Origin: Proteiniphilum sp. UBA4977
GTDB lineage: Bacteria; Bacteroidota; Bacteroidia; Bacteroidales; Dysgonomonadaceae
DNA length: 6,144 bases
Direction: 5' to 3'
Assembly (NCBI GenBank): GCA_002398565.1
Contig: DGZP01000019.1
Location: 1-6,144, forward strand
Shown here: piece by piece, positions 4,550 to 6,144 of the stretch
Numbering within the stretch: position 1 is the first letter of the stretch
How the letters are laid out: every line of letters begins with the position of its first letter
Made by a program: the position numbers and the translations under genes
The notes under the pieces: model-generated
Database searches by the model: none
The model's input: only the letters and a program-made list of their open reading frames with translations
Told to the model about the DNA's origin: nothing

Positions 4550-6144
4550 ATGAAAACAAGAATAATAAAAGAGATAATACTTTTTGTCTGTGTATTGTAT
4601 ACCACATCATCCTGTGATTATTTAGATGTTGTCCCGGATAATGTGGCTACAATCGATTACGCATTTAAAAACAGTATTGCCGCCGAAAAATACTTATACG
4701 GGTGTTATAGCTACAGGCCGGCAATCGGGGACATACAGAATGATCCGGCGATGACCGGGTCGGATGAAACGACACAAAGGTACGTGCAGATGGAATTAGG
4801 GACAAGATTTGTCACCTGGGGAGGAACAAAGATAACACGTGGATTACAAAATGCCAATGAGCCGATCATGAATACATGGGATGGTAACCGTTCATTGTGG
4901 GTAGGTATTCGTGACTGCAATATTTTTCTTGAAAATATCGGTAAAGTTAGAGATTTGATGGAACATAACCGAAGAAGGTGGATCGCGGAAGTTAAATTTT
5001 TAAAAGCTTATTATCATTATACCCTAATGAAGCGGTACGGCCCGGTTCCTATTGTAGACGTGAACCTGCCCATCTCGGCCGATGTGACTGCAGTTCAGGT
5101 TTATAGGGAACCCATAGACGATGTAGTGAATTACGTGATTGGCCTGATTGAAGAAGCGATACCGGATTTACCGGAAACGAAAGAAATTGTAGAAGGGACA
5201 GAAGCCGGCAGAGTAGATAAACTAATCGCCATGACGTTAAAAGCGGAAGTACTACTTTTTGCGGCAAGCCCGTTGTTTAACGGCAATACCGATTATTCGG
5301 GAATGAAAGATAACAAAGGCAGGCAGCTATTCCCATCAAGTTACGATCCCAATAAATGGCAGATAGCCGCTGATGCTTGCCTCGAAGCTATTAACGCTGC
5401 CCATGAACAAGGAAAAAGGCTGTATAATCAGTTGGATCCGTTGTTAATTAATGAGCATGAAACATTACAATTGGAGATAAATTACAGGCAGGCTATTTGT
5501 GACAAATGGAATTCCGAATTGATATGGGGTGGGACAAATAATGATTGCGGGATTCTTGCACGTGACGCTTCAACAAGAATAATCCGGATGAGTCCAACCA
5601 CCTTAACTTCCGTGACAAGTGAATGGTCCCCAACGCTGGGACTAGTAAACAAATACTATTCCACGAACGGTGTTCCTATAGAGGAAGATAAATACTGGCA
5701 ATCCAAAGGATGGTACCAGAATAGATATTCCATTCGTCCCGAACCCTCTGACGATGAAGAGATCTACTATGTGAAAGAAGGAGAAAGAACTGTATATTTG
5801 CATTATAACCGTGAACCTCGTTTTTATGCTAGCATCGCTTTTGACAAGGGGATTTATTTTGGTGCCGGATACAATACATTCAAAGATGTCAAACATTGCG
5901 AATTTATGAATACCCAAATTTCAGGTTTCCAGGCCGGAGAAGCAAATAGTATTACAGGCTATGGAGCTAAAAAAATGAGCCACTATAAAAATACACAGCA
6001 ATATGACAGGACGACTTGGGAATATTTTCCATTTCCTGTTTATCGGTTGGCCGATTTATATTTGATGTATTCCGAAGCATTAAATGAAGCGGGAGGACCG
6101 GAGGATGAAATATTCAGATACTTGGATAAGATCCGGGAACGAGC
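4550..6144 (+). CDS. SusD/RagB-family nutrient-binding outer-membrane lipoprotein (3' truncated by window)
   Basis: The frame opens at ATG 4550 and stays open to the edge, giving 531 codons plus two bases, so the C-terminus is missing. The start lies 21 bp after the SusC-like stop, which implies one operon. A short signal sequence (KTRIIKEIILFVCVLYTTSS) leads to Cys22, the likely lipidated residue, followed by DYLDVVPD, the common SusD N-terminal pattern. The lipobox is unusual in having Thr at -3 and Ser at -2 and -1. Family blocks include AEKYLYGCYSYRP (45-57), the TPR-like helix WIAEVKFLKAYYHYTLMKRY (144-163) followed by GPVPIV (164-169), an LKAEVLLFAASPLFNG block in the middle, and the late YFPFPVYRLADLYLMYSEAL (492-511) followed at the edge by KIRER, which normally leads into the last family block. 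Little of the protein should be missing. It binds ligand at the cell surface and docks on the SusC-like barrel. Ligand identity is unknown. Confidence 0.95.
   Translation, partial: MKTRIIKEIILFVCVLYTTSSCDYLDVVPDNVATIDYAFKNSIAAEKYLYGCYSYRPAIGDIQNDPAMTGSDETTQRYVQMELGTRFVTWGGTKITRGLQNANEPIMNTWDGNRSLWVGIRDCNIFLENIGKVRDLMEHNRRRWIAEVKFLKAYYHYTLMKRYGPVPIVDVNLPISADVTAVQVYREPIDDVVNYVIGLIEEAIPDLPETKEIVEGTEAGRVDKLIAMTLKAEVLLFAASPLFNGNTDYSGMKDNKGRQLFPSSYDPNKWQIAADACLEAINAAHEQGKRLYNQLDPLLINEHETLQLEINYRQAICDKWNSELIWGGTNNDCGILARDASTRIIRMSPTTLTSVTSEWSPTLGLVNKYYSTNGVPIEEDKYWQSKGWYQNRYSIRPEPSDDEEIYYVKEGERTVYLHYNREPRFYASIAFDKGIYFGAGYNTFKDVKHCEFMNTQISGFQAGEANSITGYGAKKMSHYKNTQQYDRTTWEYFPFPVYRLADLYLMYSEALNEAGGPEDEIFRYLDKIRER

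Noticed and set aside
5642..5917. 91-codon minus-strand open frame inside the SusD-like gene
   Set aside because: It is entirely antisense to a well-supported coding region and has no family resemblance.
1..6144. CRISPR array, tRNA, rRNA or insertion sequence
   Set aside because: No regularly spaced repeats, no tRNA or rRNA-like conserved sequence, and no transposase or paired terminal inverted repeats were seen on either strand.

Overview
The window looks like chromosomal DNA from a member of the Bacteroidetes, most likely the Bacteroidales. The evidence is a tandem SusC-like/SusD-like outer-membrane pair, A-rich translation start regions without clear Shine-Dalgarno sites, and a promoter-like element that fits the Bacteroidetes -33/-7 consensus (TTTG, 19 bp, TAnnTTT). 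I cannot name a genus or species.

Layout, left to right, all on the + strand. Positions 1-162 hold a short frame open from the window edge (3-146) that may be the tail of an upstream gene, and a compact cluster of inverted repeats (about 90-122). Positions 163-612 encode a complete Arr-type rifamycin NAD+ ADP-ribosyltransferase. Positions 613-1399 are a 787-base, AT-rich stretch with no convincing intact gene. Its first half contains a possible decayed coding remnant (798-1001). Its second half is dense with candidate regulatory structure: a 10-bp palindrome and a 7-bp inverted repeat (1074-1111), a strong hairpin followed by T residues (1163-1200), an 11-bp-period direct repeat abutting a promoter candidate (1206-1260), and a nested hairpin in the presumed 5' leader (1297-1342). 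Positions 1400-4528 encode a complete 1042-residue SusC/RagA-family TonB-dependent transporter. Positions 4550-6144 encode its SusD/RagB-family lipoprotein partner, cut by the window edge after 531 codons.

The SusC/SusD-like genes are 21 bp apart and almost certainly form one transcription unit: SusC as the outer-membrane barrel and SusD as the surface lid that captures the nutrient. The pair is the usual core of a polysaccharide (or peptide) utilisation locus. No glycoside hydrolase, protease or regulator lies in the window, so the substrate cannot be assigned. The SusC-like protein has no N-terminal STN signalling domain, which argues against control by an ECF-sigma/anti-sigma relay through this receptor. 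The arr gene is functionally unrelated and is separated by the long intergenic region; it looks like an accessory resistance gene beside the nutrient locus. I did not find strong evidence for an undescribed multi-gene system. The most checkable new material is the control region of the SusC/SusD operon and the genomic setting of arr.
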